Source of the DNA: Taenia hydatigena
Lineage: Eukaryota > Platyhelminthes > Cestoda > Cyclophyllidea > Taeniidae
Direction of reading: 5' to 3'
DNA: 64,000 bases
NCBI GenBank assembly: GCA_036345935.2
Contig: JADWOT020000009.1
Coordinates: 15,309,556 to 15,373,555 of the forward strand
Shown: piece by piece, positions 1 through 14,300 of the stretch
Numbering within the stretch: position 1 is the stretch's first letter
How the letters are laid out: each line of letters opens with the position of its first letter
Notes under the pieces: generated by a model
Told to the model about the DNA's origin: nothing
The model's database searches: none
What the model saw: only the letters and a program-made list of their open reading frames with translations
Position numbers and translations under genes: made by a program

Positions 1-3000
1 TATCTCCACAACCACGTGCAATGCATTCCACATTCCACCGTGCCTTGGTTAGCTGTCGGACAGTTTTACTTAACGTGCGGTTTTTTGGGTCAGATTGGAG
101 CCGCGCGAATCGGCTACAACTGTCACATGATCTTGTCCTCCAGCCGCACGCTTGGTCGTGAAGTGTGCCACAAACAAGTGTGTCTACTGTCAGGTTCAAA
201 TGACCTAACTCAGTCAGTGTTAAAAGCGTCTTCTGTATCACCCAGAGCTGTTGACGCTGGAGATGCGATTTCGCAGTGATCCCGTAAGCACTATTGTAAA
301 GGTTGGGTACCAACATTTGCGAGCATATATCAGTGTCTGTTTTGGAGATCATTTAAACAAGCCGCAAGGATCACGCGAGTTGTACCGAGAGGCAACCAGT
401 TCACTGTCATAAAGCATGTTATACCATAACGGGTTCAGCGTTCCTCTCCTCCACCTCCACCCGCGTATTCCTGAAGCGAGCAGATTTGTTAAATGGGTTT
501 GGAGTTCGCCTCCGCCTCAGGGACCAGTGGCGTCCGCTCAGTCCCGATTTTCGTTTTTTTCTGACCGCTTCCCCCCTCCAGGAGGTACATTTACACAACA
601 AAGATTTGTCCTTCCTTTCCCACCTCCAGTCCCATAACCTTCGATGGAGGAGAGTGTTTATCGTTGTGGTGCTGTAAACAACTAAGGCGTTGATGACGGT
701 TCAGGATTTTGCCTCCCTCCTCCGGCCGCCTTAGGAACCCAAACCGCCCCCTTAGCTGAGAGATTTGTCCATTAATTTCCCTCCCTGTATGCCTTCTGGT
801 TCACTTATCTCTGACTTTTAGAGTAACTTTCAAACCCACTATTCGGTGGTTGCACTGCGTGTGACATTCGGGTGGAGGTAGAGTTAATTAGCTGTTGAAG
901 GGTCTATCGCATGCCACCATGAAACCCTTTACTTTACTATGGAAGGCAAATAGCACTTTTTTCGCTCAGCGAGGAGAAGCAACCGATCGAATTACTCACC
1001 ACAGACAACATTTTTTTGGGATCTTGAAGTAAGCTCTTTTTCCCCAGTAAACACCGGAGAGAGGTTCTATTATCTGGAAGACCTAGACAAATGGATGATT
1101 TACAAAGTGTCAGGCGAAGATTTTATCGACCGCAACAAATGTCCATCAACCGAAGTCGGCTAAACATGTCCGCAATGCTTACCCATGAAATATGAAGTAG
1201 TCCAACTTAAACATGCGATTCCAATGTGGGGCACTCCAACTACTTCACCACCTTCTCTACGGTGATTCATCATGCTTACTCGTGTTAACGTTTGGCCAAA
1301 TGCAAGGAAAGTTGTCTACACAGGTGTTTTCTAGCCTGTAGGAAGGGGAGGAGGCTTACTCAAAAGCCTACACAAAGGCTCTTTTAACTCGTGATGTTGC
1401 CCACACAGTCTCACTCCAACATTATGTGTCAAGAGTGAGCAGTGTGCGTCAGGCTCCTTTCATTGTTAACTGGCCCCTGCATGCACCAACATGACTACCT
1501 GAGGACCTTGGCATGGATGAGCACGCGTTTGCACAGGCTTTGGTCGTGGGGTGGGCTCAGACCATCTGATGCTAAATGGTGTCTAGACGACAGTTCAGAC
1601 TACACTAAAGGCGAAAAGCCGATTCAGCCTTAGCAAAAGGAGGCTCTGAATTACATTTGCAAGCGTTGTAGACCCTACAAGCCAGGCGCGAACTGTCTTC
1701 CACGCCATCACCGTAGAGACTAGTGACTTTTCGTAGGAGCATCTGCCCAGAAATAAAGACGAAACATTTGATAAAATAATGAATTGATAATTGCTCTTCA
1801 AGATTTTCTTTCCAGTTTCATTCATATCTTGCCTTGTTGTCCCTTTTGCCACTCTATCTACCCGATTTATTCTCTGACGATGTTTCAGTATTTTCAAATC
1901 AACGAAGGTCCACCTCCGCTAATCAGTATGGAGCCGAATTGGTCTGTTTGTTAGGGATCCCGGCTATTCCAGCTATACACTATCGGTGCCCAGTTGTTCA
2001 TTTTCGATGCTTAGGTCCTCTGAGGTAGTCCACTATAATAACTGCGGTGCCTTGTTACTCCTGAAGACCCTGAAGGAGACAGGAGTCTGATGGTAGCTTC
2101 GCTATAGGTGTACGGAAGTGCTGACGATTCGGTAGTAAGGCCAGTAATCAGAGCTTTTAATAACTCAACGGAAACCGAATTATTGGAGGCTTTGAGATCC
2201 CACGCAACATTAACATAAACAAACTTTTATTCTGAGGCCGTTCCTTCCAATTTGTGGTCAGCTTTGCATTTATAATCAGGGTAGAGATGATTTACTGATT
2301 CAGTGCTCGCCAATTCAGTAGTACCTGTAGGACATAGGCTTTAAAAACACTTGTTTTTCTTTAAAGTAGTCAAACGGATTTGATAAAGACGGGGTAACTC
2401 CAAATGTTTCAAGTTCCTCTGTTCCCTCCCCTGTTGGATCACTCTTGACCTTTCAAAACACCTTGGAGGCGAAGATTTATTGACTTTTGGCATAATTTGA
2501 CCTGTTGCATTATCATCACCTTATTTTCTCCCAGTACAGCCGTGGAGGGATAAATTGACGTCTATGGGATTCTATTTGGTGTAGTTAATTAATAGAGTTC
2601 ATGTAAGAAATCCTTTTTGTGATTTTTTTATTCTATGCACACCCTTTTGCCCTCTCCCTCGACTTTCTCTCCGCAAATCTTGCCTCTGCGGAATGCAACA
2701 AAATCAACACCAACAACAGGAACAATTCTGCCACACAATTAGACATTTCCCACGCTTTTAAGGAAACTTTGAAACTGTATGTGTGCGTGTGTGTGTGTGT
2801 GTGCATGATTTAGTGCATATTTTACGCTTATACAGACTTGAAGATGTATTTCCACTACACTCCGCTTTTCCCCACACTTCCGGAGCCGTCGCTAGACCCA
2901 TGGAGTGTGTAGAAATGCAAGCACTCCATCCGAACCTCTTTGTAATGCAGGCCATTCTTATCCTGAGACGCACCAATTAAACAGCCTGCCTCCTCCGTCT

Positions 3001-5393
3001 CCAGAAAGGAGACATTAGTCTTCCTCTCGAGGGAGATTTTTCGAGTAGCAGAGAAGTCTCGGAGATCTTGTAGCATATATTGCATGAATTAAGCACCACA
3101 TTTCTGTAAACCTACAATTTATCACTGTATCCTCTTAATTGCCACGAGGACTACTGTTTGACAGGAGCCTACGGAACTGAGCAAAATGATATGCTATTTG
3201 ACTCTGCATTGTTCTCTCCCTCTCGCTCCCTCTCTCCAGCTTCATGCTTTGCCTGCATGCATAAAAGAGAGTGAGGAGAGGAGGCATCATGATTGAATTA
3301 ATTGCCTTCTAATAATTATCATCACTTGCACCCTACAAATTACTTATTTTACACTTGTAAATGCATACACACACACACACTCATCCACCCATCAATACAT
3401 CTACATCTCTATGGACCTTATGATGGAAGAATAGGCATTCCACTTTAGCCTTATTGTCGCTCCTCGAGTGCGCCTTATGCACATGGGTAATTATGCATTT
3501 CAGGTAACACGACGTGTCACAGTACCTGCGCCGAGAATGACGAAAAAGGCCATTGTTGGGGACCGGAGAAGGAGCAATGTCAACTGCGTGGGTTTCCTTT
3601 TTTTTTTCGCTCCCATTCCCTCGCCCCTACCACTCTGCCTCTCAAAGCACCATGTGACTTCAAAGTTGATGCCAGCATTTGGAGGTGTAAGCTAATTTCT
3701 GTCACAGAATATCACAGAGAAGAGGAGAAATCGGAAGAAGTAGTCTTGAGGCCTGCTGATGAGGGAAAGAAAATTGACGTTATCCATGCCACCTTATTTA
3801 CCCTGTCAATCGTGAGCTGAGTGGCGAAGGATAGTGCTAGAAGGAGAGAGAGGCAGGAGGAGTGACTGGGGAATGCGAATGTCAATTAGTCTCTCGAAGC
3901 AAACATCATACTCTCGCAAACCGCCTTCCCAAGCAGTTAAAAAGGCCGATAATTAAGTGAAAACGGATTGAGCGAATTAGAGGATGAATCGACATCTCCC
4001 TCTTTCCTTATTGCTTAAAGTGAGGTAATGGAGTCTTCTCCATTCAAGTTTTATCATATCGTATTGTTACTTGACAATATGACCTCATTTCATGATGGGA
4101 TTGGGTGGACGGATCTTAGACACATTTGTTTGGCTACCACCAAGTGGACAATGCATGGTAAACAATCACACGGGCGGCGCATCCACACACACACACACAC
4201 CTAGACACAAACACAAATCGCTTGGGGCCTGGTAATGCTGAAGGTGGATGGTAACGATTTGAAGGGAGTAAATGATTTGAGGATAACCAATGATCCGGTG
4301 GTTTGCCAATAAGTACCGCTTTTCTTATAACCAAATTGCTTTATCTAGCCATTTGGAAGCGACCTGTTTTTATAAACTAAGGAGTTGGAGCAAGTTGCTG
4401 GATATTTAACACCGCCACATCCCTTTCATGTTTAATATGGATGTGAATGGCTTGTTTTATCTATAACAAAGGTTAAGCCGGGTCGAAGGGCTCTTGATAC
4501 ATTAATGTTAAGCTGTCTTTTCACGTGACCGATTCTTCACAAAAACCGAATTAGGTGGTAAGTTACTTTGCTACCACAAATTTGGCTTAAAGTTGGCTTT
4601 TATCTCCAATATTGGAGACAAGGGAGCCTCGTTTTGTACACCAGACAAGCTGTAGTCGCATCCACCAAGCTCATGCCAGATGGGTTGCAAGTTCAAAGCA
4701 ATAGGAGAGAGGCACCGCCATTAGGTCTCCGCTTCTCCTCCACCTTTCATCTACCCTACAATAAAACTTTTCATTGTGTTGTTTTATCGCCTTAGTCACT
4801 GGGTTTGTTAGACTTGGCACGGCACATAATGGTGACACAACGTGATCATTTCTTTGTGCATCTCTTTTCTCAAGAACGTATTTACCACACTAAGTGAATG
4901 TAGCCCATTAAGTCTTCTCAGACATTGGAAGAAGACGTAAGAATATAGCGAAGGATGCATTACTTGTGCACAGATGGACTAAGAGACTATCACCATGGAG
5001 TGGAGGCCAGGCCGGCCAACGGAAGTACAATGACGAAGCTCGAACTACCAGCGTAATCAAAAGGCCGAATTAAGCCATTAAAATCATGCATTGAAGATGT
5101 GTGAATAGGTTCACTTGTCATGCGCTACTCCTTGTCCTGCTATTAAATTTGTACTAGCAATTATATCTACGTCATATCTACTACTATTTGAGCCTATTTC
5201 GTCAGCACCGTGGGGGCGGAGCGCCCCGAGTTCTCTCCAAAGTTGTAATATGCTAAGCTAAAGCGCAGTCGGTTTGAGAAACTGGAGACATGAGACCACA
5301 GAGGGACTCGAGGGGTCCACGTGATTGTATGTGCAATTAAAGCCTATCGTTGTCTTACCTTCTTTTATTTTTTTGCCCCTTCTTCACCTAAAG
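1..5393. other. 5' flank or early intron of the EGFR-like gene, no confident exon
   Basis: The first exon I can place begins at 5394 with a split codon in the middle of the furin-like region, so the signal peptide and L1 domain must lie upstream, here or outside the window. I read all three plus frames for an L1-type exon and found only weak candidates, near 581-660 and 2619-2773. Neither has good splice sites and the right cysteines. The stretch contains TG/AC microsatellites near 2779, 3366 and 4183 and several pyrimidine-rich tracts. No minus-strand gene was seen. Confidence 0.6.
2779..2804. repeat. TG microsatellite
   Basis: Mostly uninterrupted TG dinucleotides with one GC interruption. 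Similar AC tracts occur at about 3366-3380 and 4183-4201. Confidence 0.9.
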
Positions 5394-8300
5394 GCTCAAA
5401 ATGCACCAAGGAATCCACCACGTACTGCCGCTTGGACAAGCCCTTTGAACGAATAAAGTGTGACGATGCTTGTATTGGCGGTTGCAATGGCAGCACCTCG
5501 AATTGTTGGGTTAGTCTAAATCTTACAATTGCCTACAAATGAATACTTCTTAGTTTGAAGTTTACCCAGATACTTTCGTTTTCGTGACGTTTCTTTTTAC
5601 TTTTAACCAGAATTCTAAAATTACTTTTCAAGTAAACTTGGTTACCTTTCTGATGGGAGGGAAGCAGCATCAATGCTTCCCTGCCCAATGTTGATGGTCC
5701 TCTTAGCGTTGTCTGGCATCTGTATTTGGGCTGAAGCGGGCCGTAGAAGAAAGCAACCGGATACTGAATGACCACCACAAATCGTCGATAACCTTTTTGT
5801 GCATCAACTTTGGAGTGGAGGCGTTTGACATCTAAAAAAGGGGGATGTTTTCTTTAGGCCTGTCTGTAGTAGTGAGATAATAAATCATACTATCTGTCGC
5901 ATTTCATTCCTCCGGAAACATTGTACTTTTTGGGGTGGATTGTTGTTCATTTCCTGCTCCACCTAATTAGGGAAGTGGATTGTGCCCAATGCCTTTATAT
6001 TGCATGAGGGCGAGGGAGAAAGCATGGCCTCTACCTTTAGTTTAGTCTACTCTCCCAGGAAAGGGAACTTCTGTGGGATTCCTTGGAAAAGGGTAGCTTT
6101 TGTCGCATTTATTCAGGCAGTTAATCAAATGTTGATGGCCTTTTTTGCCAAATTATTAGGCCGAAATAGCACAAGTTCATCATGACTCACATACTACCTG
6201 TGAATCTATTCGAATTTTTCTTATCTAACCGCCTTACACTCTGTTTATCACCTCAACACTGTATGAGTAGGCACTCATTTTAAATGTTTTTTTTTTCGCC
6301 CCAAAGCTCATTAAATACGTTTAATGTACCCTTTTCGATGGCCGTATTTTCGGAGAAAAGACTAAGCCTCTCAGTTGGGATAGTTTCTACCAGCGTCACA
6401 AATACGTGACACGTGTTCTTTATAAGTTTATGATAAATCGCTGAGACTGATTGGTTGAATTAGAAGTAACCTAACGGCGGTTGGGCATTCCTAGTCTATA
6501 GTTGGTAAGCCGAACATCCAGGGATCCAAATCACTGAGGTTTATTTAAGCAGACTGATTGGCGCTTCACCATTCACCAGACAGCTGGGTAGTCCATTAAT
6601 CCATATATAGGCCAGAAGGTACGGTAATTGGGTTAGGGTTACGTTTGTTCTACAAATGTCTGTCCATCTGATACCCACTTACTACACCTCCAAGTGGCGG
6701 TTTTTTCCTCTTTTCACGTTCCTGACAAGTGGCATTTCAACATCTTGTGCAAGTTACTGACTCCTACTAGGGATGTTAACCTGTTACCCCTTTGAATGTC
6801 AAATTCTACCATACCTGTGGGGTCATGGAGAAGTTACCGACACCCTTTTTCCAAAATGACTGGCAGTTCTAGGCGTTTTCCACGTACTTCTATCCACCCC
6901 TTGGAGGCCAATATGTTATCACAGTTCTACTTATATAGGTTTATAAGTAGCACAACAAAAGCCCATTAAGTTCGCGCCGTAAAAATCCGTACAGCTGTTC
7001 TTTCCCTTTAGTTACCTCTTTTATGATGATTGGGTGATTGGAATGGCCAAATGGCATTTTTGTCCCCTGTTCGCGTTACCAGCTGAACCCACCTAGCGAT
7101 ATTTCACCATATTGTGCTAAAAATTTCCTAGGAATGTTAACCTGTCATCCCCTCAAACTTCAGGCTCCACCACACACGTGGCATTATTTAGACAGCAATT
7201 TCACTCCGCTTTTCCCAAGCTGAGTGACAACGCACCCCGATCATTTCTCCTGCGATTAAGATATTTAACTACAGCACTACTTATAGACCGTTATAAGAAG
7301 TCTATACAACAATTGTCTCCTTTCACTTATCTCTTGCATGTTCAGTGGGCAAAACGAGGAGAAAAGGCCACAATTACTGAGGAGAAAAGTGAGACTGAAA
7401 CTTTTTTCCTCTTTACGAGCGTTTAGCACGAAAGGCAACTGGATCACTTGTCTCCGGTGGAGGAGATTTTTCCTTTAATTGATATAAGTTGGCCAAATTA
7501 AAACACTGAAAGCTGAGGGGGGAACCACTTGCTAGTTACTTGGCTAACAATTCGACAAGTGGAAATTTGATTCCATCAAGCCAGACGTGGAAACAATAAC
7601 TTTCTAAGATGTCTGTGCCTCACATTAAGAGATGGTCGATGGGGGTGGGGATTTTCGGTAAGCCTATTTCTTTCTGACCAATAAGATTTTTAGGTCAACA
7701 GGGGATCCTTTTTTGTTTGGTCTTGTCACCTTTAGGTTGAAGGGCTAGTTGATTATTTTTATTTGGTTCAGGCCTGTCGGTCAAAGAGGAATGGCGACAC
7801 CTGTGTGAGCTTCTGTCCCCCACGACACCATGTGAACCCGACGACGAGTCGACAGGAGTTGAATCCCGACTTCAAATACGAGCTGCATGACATCTGTGTG
7901 AGGCGGTGTCCAGGTTAGTAATGCGACTCCCCCTCCCTCCACCTCCTCCATCCTTCTTCAGTAATCGTTGCGCGGAAAGGTCTTTTCAGAACCTAACGCA
8001 ATCCCATTTCTGTGGTTGACTTGGGAAAAAAACAAGTTAAATGTTATATGCTTCGTGGATAAATAAGGAAACTAGTAGTAGCATATAAACTGCTTTCCCG
8101 CCTCCATTTTTCATCCACTTACCCGCTCCTTTTGTCTCGAAATACGCGGCAAAAGGATTGGGTGGTGGATTTCCCCATGGAGAGTTATGGAGACTGTGGC
8201 TAATTTCCCTACCACTTGTCGAGGGCACAGATTTACCGAGCTTGGCCTAAAGGCGGGGTGGAGACGCTGAAGAGGCCGACGCACAGCGCGGAAAATGTCT

Positions 8301-11300
8301 CCCTCCCTCCTGAACAACAGATTATCGAATAAAATAGAATTAGGCAGGACAAAAGAAAGGTGAATTGTTTGTGAGAGGCATTTTCACTTTTCCCTCCCCA
8401 CAAAGATTAGGAAAAAGGGAGGAGGCGGTCGGGTTTGTTATATTTTCTCCACACCTTCTTTCCATTCCTACAGACGTTAGACAAATCGGCCTTCACTTTA
8501 TTTTCCTCTCACCTCTAACCTAAAAGTAGGAGCAAAAAATTGCTATTTACGCTATATGAATAAGTTAAAAAAGGAATATGCAGTTTCATTCCTCTTCCCC
8601 AAAAGCTGGAGTATCGTAAATTGTGGTACTTTCTGGGCGTTGAGGTGGAAAATGCGCGTCATTAATCATCGATAACTTTGCCGTTTCTGTCAAATTTACG
8701 TTGCCGCTTGCCTGTCTTTTACAAGGGGGACTAAAATATTGGAGACAGGAGGAAGAAGTAGAAGAAGCGGATCTTATTAGCCGTGTTTCCCTCGTCCAAG
8801 TGTCGAGTACAAACCCGCCTTTGGGTCACTACAAAGTGGATTGGGTCATGTTTCGTGGTGTTTTTTAGGAGGAGAGGGGGGGGGGGCGGAAGAAGGGAAA
8901 GCGAAGAGCTCTAGATGTATTTCTCAAGGCGGTGGCATATGAAAACACGGTAATGAGTGAAATGAGTGGTAGAGCGTTAATGACCCGGTGGTTCGCAAGA
9001 GTCACTTTTTGCAAATAGTTGAAATAAGGAGCGCTAATTTGGCAATTGGTGTGGATTGAGACTTTTCTCACTTGATAAAATGAAGTCATTTACTCCTCAT
9101 AATGGGTAAACATGTGTGAAAGATCTCTCTATGTGATGTATCTTCAATGGAACCATTCAGCTAAAGAATTAGTCGATTTCCGAATGGCGAGCTGTTCTGT
9201 TACCACGTCCTCTTCCGGCTCCTGTCGCCCTCGAGCCGAGTTTAATCACGTCCAACGCATTCATTCGGTATTTGGCCGGAGGTTCAGATCTAGTGGCATG
9301 TTAACAAGTCGGCGTAGTAAGGTAATGCCGTGAACTGCGCCAAAGCTCACACATGAATATGCTAATCTAGTCAAATCTACTCTCTCGTCCCATCTCCTGC
9401 TACTCGAGCCTGCTGAAATGCTTTGACTTCTAGTGTCCAAATAGTGACATTTAGACGGTTCGTCAGTGTTTTTCAAAGGGCGACATTCCATGAAACGGTT
9501 ATCAACCTCCTAAACACACACTTTTTTTCAAGTGGTAATAGCGTCTCTACTAGCAGAAGCCAGTGAGTCCGTGGTACTGGACACATGTCTGCTAATAACC
9601 CTCATTGCTGCCTCAATTAAAGCCACTCATTAGGTTTAAAGTGAGAAATCTTCCCTGGGGCCTGCTGAGCAGCTGGCTTACCTCCTTAATCACCGTGGTG
9701 GTAAGAACTTGGACCAGAATTAGTGTTGCTAGCCATTTCGGATTAGTGGATGGGTTTCTACCTATTCCTTCATCATTTGAAAGGTGTGGAAGATTGTAAT
9801 CTCATATTTTAACTCTGCCTGACAACTGAGGCAAAAAAGTCTTTCTTTAACTTATCATCTTGTCTTTTCTCTCCCTCAAGTAGCTGACAAAATGTCCAGG
9901 ACCATAAATTATACTTACTAAATCTGACATCAAAAATGAAGGTAGAACAATGAACGTCCTCGGCTTTTCAGACCTTTGTATTTCCGTTTTCACTTCAATT
10001 CATCACTTTGGGAGGATTTTATTCTTCTTTTGCCGTTTCTTGTCTCGAAATTATTTACTTGTCTACTAGGAGTAACTTCTCACATTTTCATTTTCATTTC
10101 AGAACCGCTGTTGAAGATGGACACAGTGTGTGTGATTGAATGTGACTTCAAAACAACCATACCAGTGAATGGCAGTTGTGTTCCCTGTGCAAAAACTCCA
10201 TGTGCCAATCGTAAGATTTGTTTAACATTGTCTCCTAATCCCTGGTAAACAAGTAATCAACTATTCAGCCCTCTTCCCTCCTTTAATCACTTTCTTCCAA
10301 CCAATGACTGAAAGTGATGTCATTTAAGAGGTCGCGTGTCAGGTGTCACACTCCAGTTTTGCACAAACTTGCCTACTTAAAAGGATAAAAATGAAGACTA
10401 AGTACACTCATAGACAAGGTAATGAGTTAATCGAGCGCCATACCTCCAAGCAGTCCGTGGCATTGAAGGATCTGGAAGGAAACATTGGTGGTGGCAAGAT
10501 GAGTGTTTATCCTCCTCATCGATCACCCTTCGAGGTTGCGTTTGTCTAGAAGAAACACCAGGAAATGGGTATCTCGTTATTGTCACAGAGCCATGCAGTA
10601 GGCACTTCTTTATGAACTCTCGGTTTGCCATAATCGAGGTTATCTCAACCTCCCTAATTCCTAGTAAATAAGTGATCAACAAATCACTGGTGCTCACTAT
10701 TGAGGGTCAAAACAGTGGAGGAAAAAGTGACACCCTCCTCCCATCTTCCTGTCCCCTTCTTCCACCTTGGGACAAAATAAGTGCTGCGACTTGAAAGGGG
10801 ATTTAACACACACAAAGCAGTGCGTCGGTCGAGTGTCACGCCCTCCGACAATCTGTTGAAGTGAGAGACTTGGCAATATACTCCATTTTGGGGCTGCTCC
10901 AGGGAAAAAACGAAACCTAAGCTTATTGCTATGATTGTTTTGGGTTTGCTTTGTGCTTTGATCTTACCGAGTGTCTACAAATCTATGCATGGAATACGCA
11001 GCGTGCACACAACGGTTTTAGAAGACCACCAAAACTGCACCACCGCTACCTGAGGTGGGGCGTACGGCGAGAGATTTTACTGAGATAAATTTTTTTGCGT
11101 CTGATTTTGGTCACTCCTTTAAAAAAATGAGGCATTTTATCACTTAAAACTTTTTTGTGCACATAGATTGTGAACAGAAGGACATCTTTGGCTCGAAATT
11201 CCCTTTGATGACATCCGAGGCTGCAAAGCAGATGAAACAGTGTGTCTTCTACTCGGGCGCTATCTACATCAATAAGGATTCATTTAAGTGAGTATTTCAC

Positions 11301-14300
11301 CCTTTTCTTCCTTCGTTTGCTTTCATTAACTACCTGTAGATGGTCCACTTTTCTCTGAAGATGTTTCGTAGATGTGCGGGAGCGCTGTAGCCTACTGTGG
11401 TAGCCCTAGTCCAAATGCCCTTTCATTTTGTGCGTCGATATGGCGCTCTTCGTGGAGAGGGTGTTGTGACTCCTGATGTTCCATAGGGAGGTCATCCTCT
11501 TCACCGGACGACACTTTTTGGGGTCACATTTGTCGACAAGAAACACCTGAAAAAGGAGTAATTTACTGTCAGGTTGCGCTACGCATTGTTCTATTTTGAA
11601 CCCCTGAAATAGGCATTTCTTTGGGATACATTTCGTCTCATCCTCCGCTTTAGTCATCTGGAGTCATCCCTAGGGGAGAAAAGTCTAGTGCCTCGCCCCC
11701 GTTGACCGGTGAAATGGCTTTTGGCTCGGGACAATTGACAGAAATTGCGGTTGGAATGAGTCTTTTTTATTGCATGACCTTAATTCCGGCGGAAAGAAGG
11801 GCGAGAAAATAAAGAAAGAAAACTTCGACTTATTTACGGTTGGCATAATTTGACACTTTTCGTGCGTGCAAAAAAAACTGTTTAAAAATTTGGGGTGAAG
11901 AAAAACAATTAAAATCCACGTTGTAAACCACTATGATGGTATCAAAATTCAGGTGAACTTTTATAATTTCAACCAACAGTGTAATAATTCCCAAGGGGCT
12001 GTATAACAATTTCCAGGCTGCCATAGAGGCGCTTATCAAAGTGAACATTTTGTAGTTTTTTTCCACCCGGTTGGTTGATTGGTCGAGCTCTTAATTGCTG
12101 CAAATAGCTATGGCGCCGACCATTTCTCTCCTACTTGTTTGAATTTGCAAATGTAATTTTTTGCCCTGCAAATACTTGCAGTCCTTTGGGTTAAAAAAAG
12201 AAAATAAGAAAAAAAGGGGGAAGGGAGACAGCAAATTTTTACTGACGAGGCAGTATGCAGTTGACTCGCCTACTTCACTTATTCAATGTCAATTGGCTGT
12301 CAAATTGGCATTCATTAATGACGTATTATTTGCACACCCTGTCTAGGGTAACACCAAAGCGACCAGGCCTCCAAATTGAGGACCTCTGGAATCTGCATAA
12401 TCTACGTGAAATTGTGGGCTACATTTACCTCGATTTGAATGCCTCACCACCGAAGTTGAGGAATTTGACATTTTTGGAGAACCTCTACAAAGTTACTACT
12501 GAATGTAATTTGTTCTTGCATTTCGCTTTGTTTACATTAGTGAAAAGCGATGTTTTTTTCGGCAGTCCAAAGAGCTACTACTTTGTGACTAACTTCGCTC
12601 AAAGGTGTTTTGCGCATTTTTCACCTGATCAACAGGTGTGTCCAGTTCACCAAACAAACTTTTTTTATGTCAAAGGAAAAAAGGAGGAGGAGGAGGAGGA
12701 GAAGATAATAATTTGACCACTTCTTGATGCACTGTGCTAGGACTAAATGGAAGGGATTTTTAGCACTAGTTATCTTTTTTTTTCTGCAGTTTCTGATGGA
12801 GTATCGTTGGATCAACCTCTGGTGATATATCATTCAAAGTATTTGGAGTTTTTGGGATTGAAAAGTCTTCGCTACATGGATATGACCGCCTATTTGGAGG
12901 AGCTGCCATCTTTGTGCTACACAAGTGCTCTGGAGAAAATCCTCCCTGTTAGAACCAAGGGGGTCAAGGATCCGGCCACTTGCAGTAAGTTAACTTGTTG
13001 TTTTGAACAAGGAAGTCTGACTTACCTCTGGTAAATTTGCCGCAGCCAGAAGCAGGTACCAGTCTCTCGCGCCGTGTTTCCATGACGCCCCCTTCTTTTA
13101 CTGAATGCAGACCAAAAACAAAAAAAGTTTATATTTAGCTTGCGACTGCCTCCCACCACATATGTATTAGCGTGGACAACCCAAAGCGCATGTCTGCTCT
13201 GTCTGGAGGCTCACAGTTTGTCCCAAGTTTTTCCCTCTGTCTGATGTTTTAAATTCAGGAAGGCGGCTCTCCTCTCATCCACACGTCGCGAGAAATGCAA
13301 CCATTCCTCTGATTGCTCCCTTTACGATTTTCACATGAGCATTTTCTGTGAGAATAAGTTTGCCTAATTAATTAACTAACTACCCAACTGATTGGGATGC
13401 TTAAGCGATTCTATTTATTTACTTAGCGAATCAGTACAAAAGTCCCTACTTATCTTAAGTACGAACGGTATTGTCGATGCAGGGAAGGGCCGAGGTATGG
13501 AGGCCATATAGCCCAGCAGAAGTGCAAAAGCGGGGCTCTAGTCACCCGCGAAACCAGTACGAAGAGTTTGAATAACCAATCAAGTCTTCACATAATTTCA
13601 TACATTTTGACTCCTTCGTCTTAGGAAGGAAGAGCATTGAGTAGGTGACAATACAAAGCCGCCTTATTAATTAGTTCTGCTAGAAGTGGTTCTTCCTCCC
13701 CACACTTTATAAAATAAAATTTCCGCAAAGTTAGTCAGAACCATCCCATTTAAGCCTGTAACATCGAGGCAGATCAGATCTTGCCTCATCCAGGGTAATG
13801 CTTTAATATCGCTCGTTGATTCTCCCCTAGCAACGGAAGTGACTATGTTAAGTCATAAAACCGGAAGCGGAACTTTAAAATTATCTTCCGTTCACAAACC
13901 TTCATTTAAAATAGCCTAACACCATCAAACGGTAGTGAGTAGGAGAAAATGACGGTCGTTTAAAAGACCGAAAAAGGAATTACACTTTCAAGTTAATTTT
14001 TAATGGGAATCCGTCTGGTTTGTCAAAAGTATTTCGTTAGATTTTTTGGGGAAAGGAACAAAAAAAACAAGCTTACTTTCTTCTCAAAAATGACTCTGTC
14101 ATCCTGGTTGAGATGGCCCATGGCAATGTAGAACAATATATTTTTTCCCCTTACAGTTCGTGGATCCGTTGCCATGCTTCCCATTCTTTCGGCTGAAATT
14201 CATGTGTTTTTTCTGGTTGCGTAATCACAAAGCGATGGCCAATTGGTTTGAAAAACCTACCTTTTTTTCCTAATTTATATAAATTTATTTTTCTACTCAC

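Larger units (their letters stand above)
5394..10210 (+). other. EGFR exons 1-3: furin-like cysteine-rich region CR1
   Basis: Three exons (5394-5509, 7772-7913, 10103-10210) encode a cysteine ladder of the receptor's domain II. The first has [12 protein letters not shown], aligned with CHNQCAAGCTGP of human EGFR. The second has [11 protein letters not shown] and then DICVRRCP, matching the human ATCKDTCPP and CVKKCP modules. The third has VCVIECDF and [10 protein letters not shown]. Phases run 0, 1, 1 at the exon ends. The domain normally carries the dimerisation arm. The exon 2 stretch [15 protein letters not shown] corresponds to the human LYNPTTYQMDVNPEG segment at the base of this region. 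Confidence 0.9.

Noticed and set aside
1442..1633. 63-codon frame as an upstream exon
   Set aside because: No similarity to the L1 domain and no plausible acceptor.
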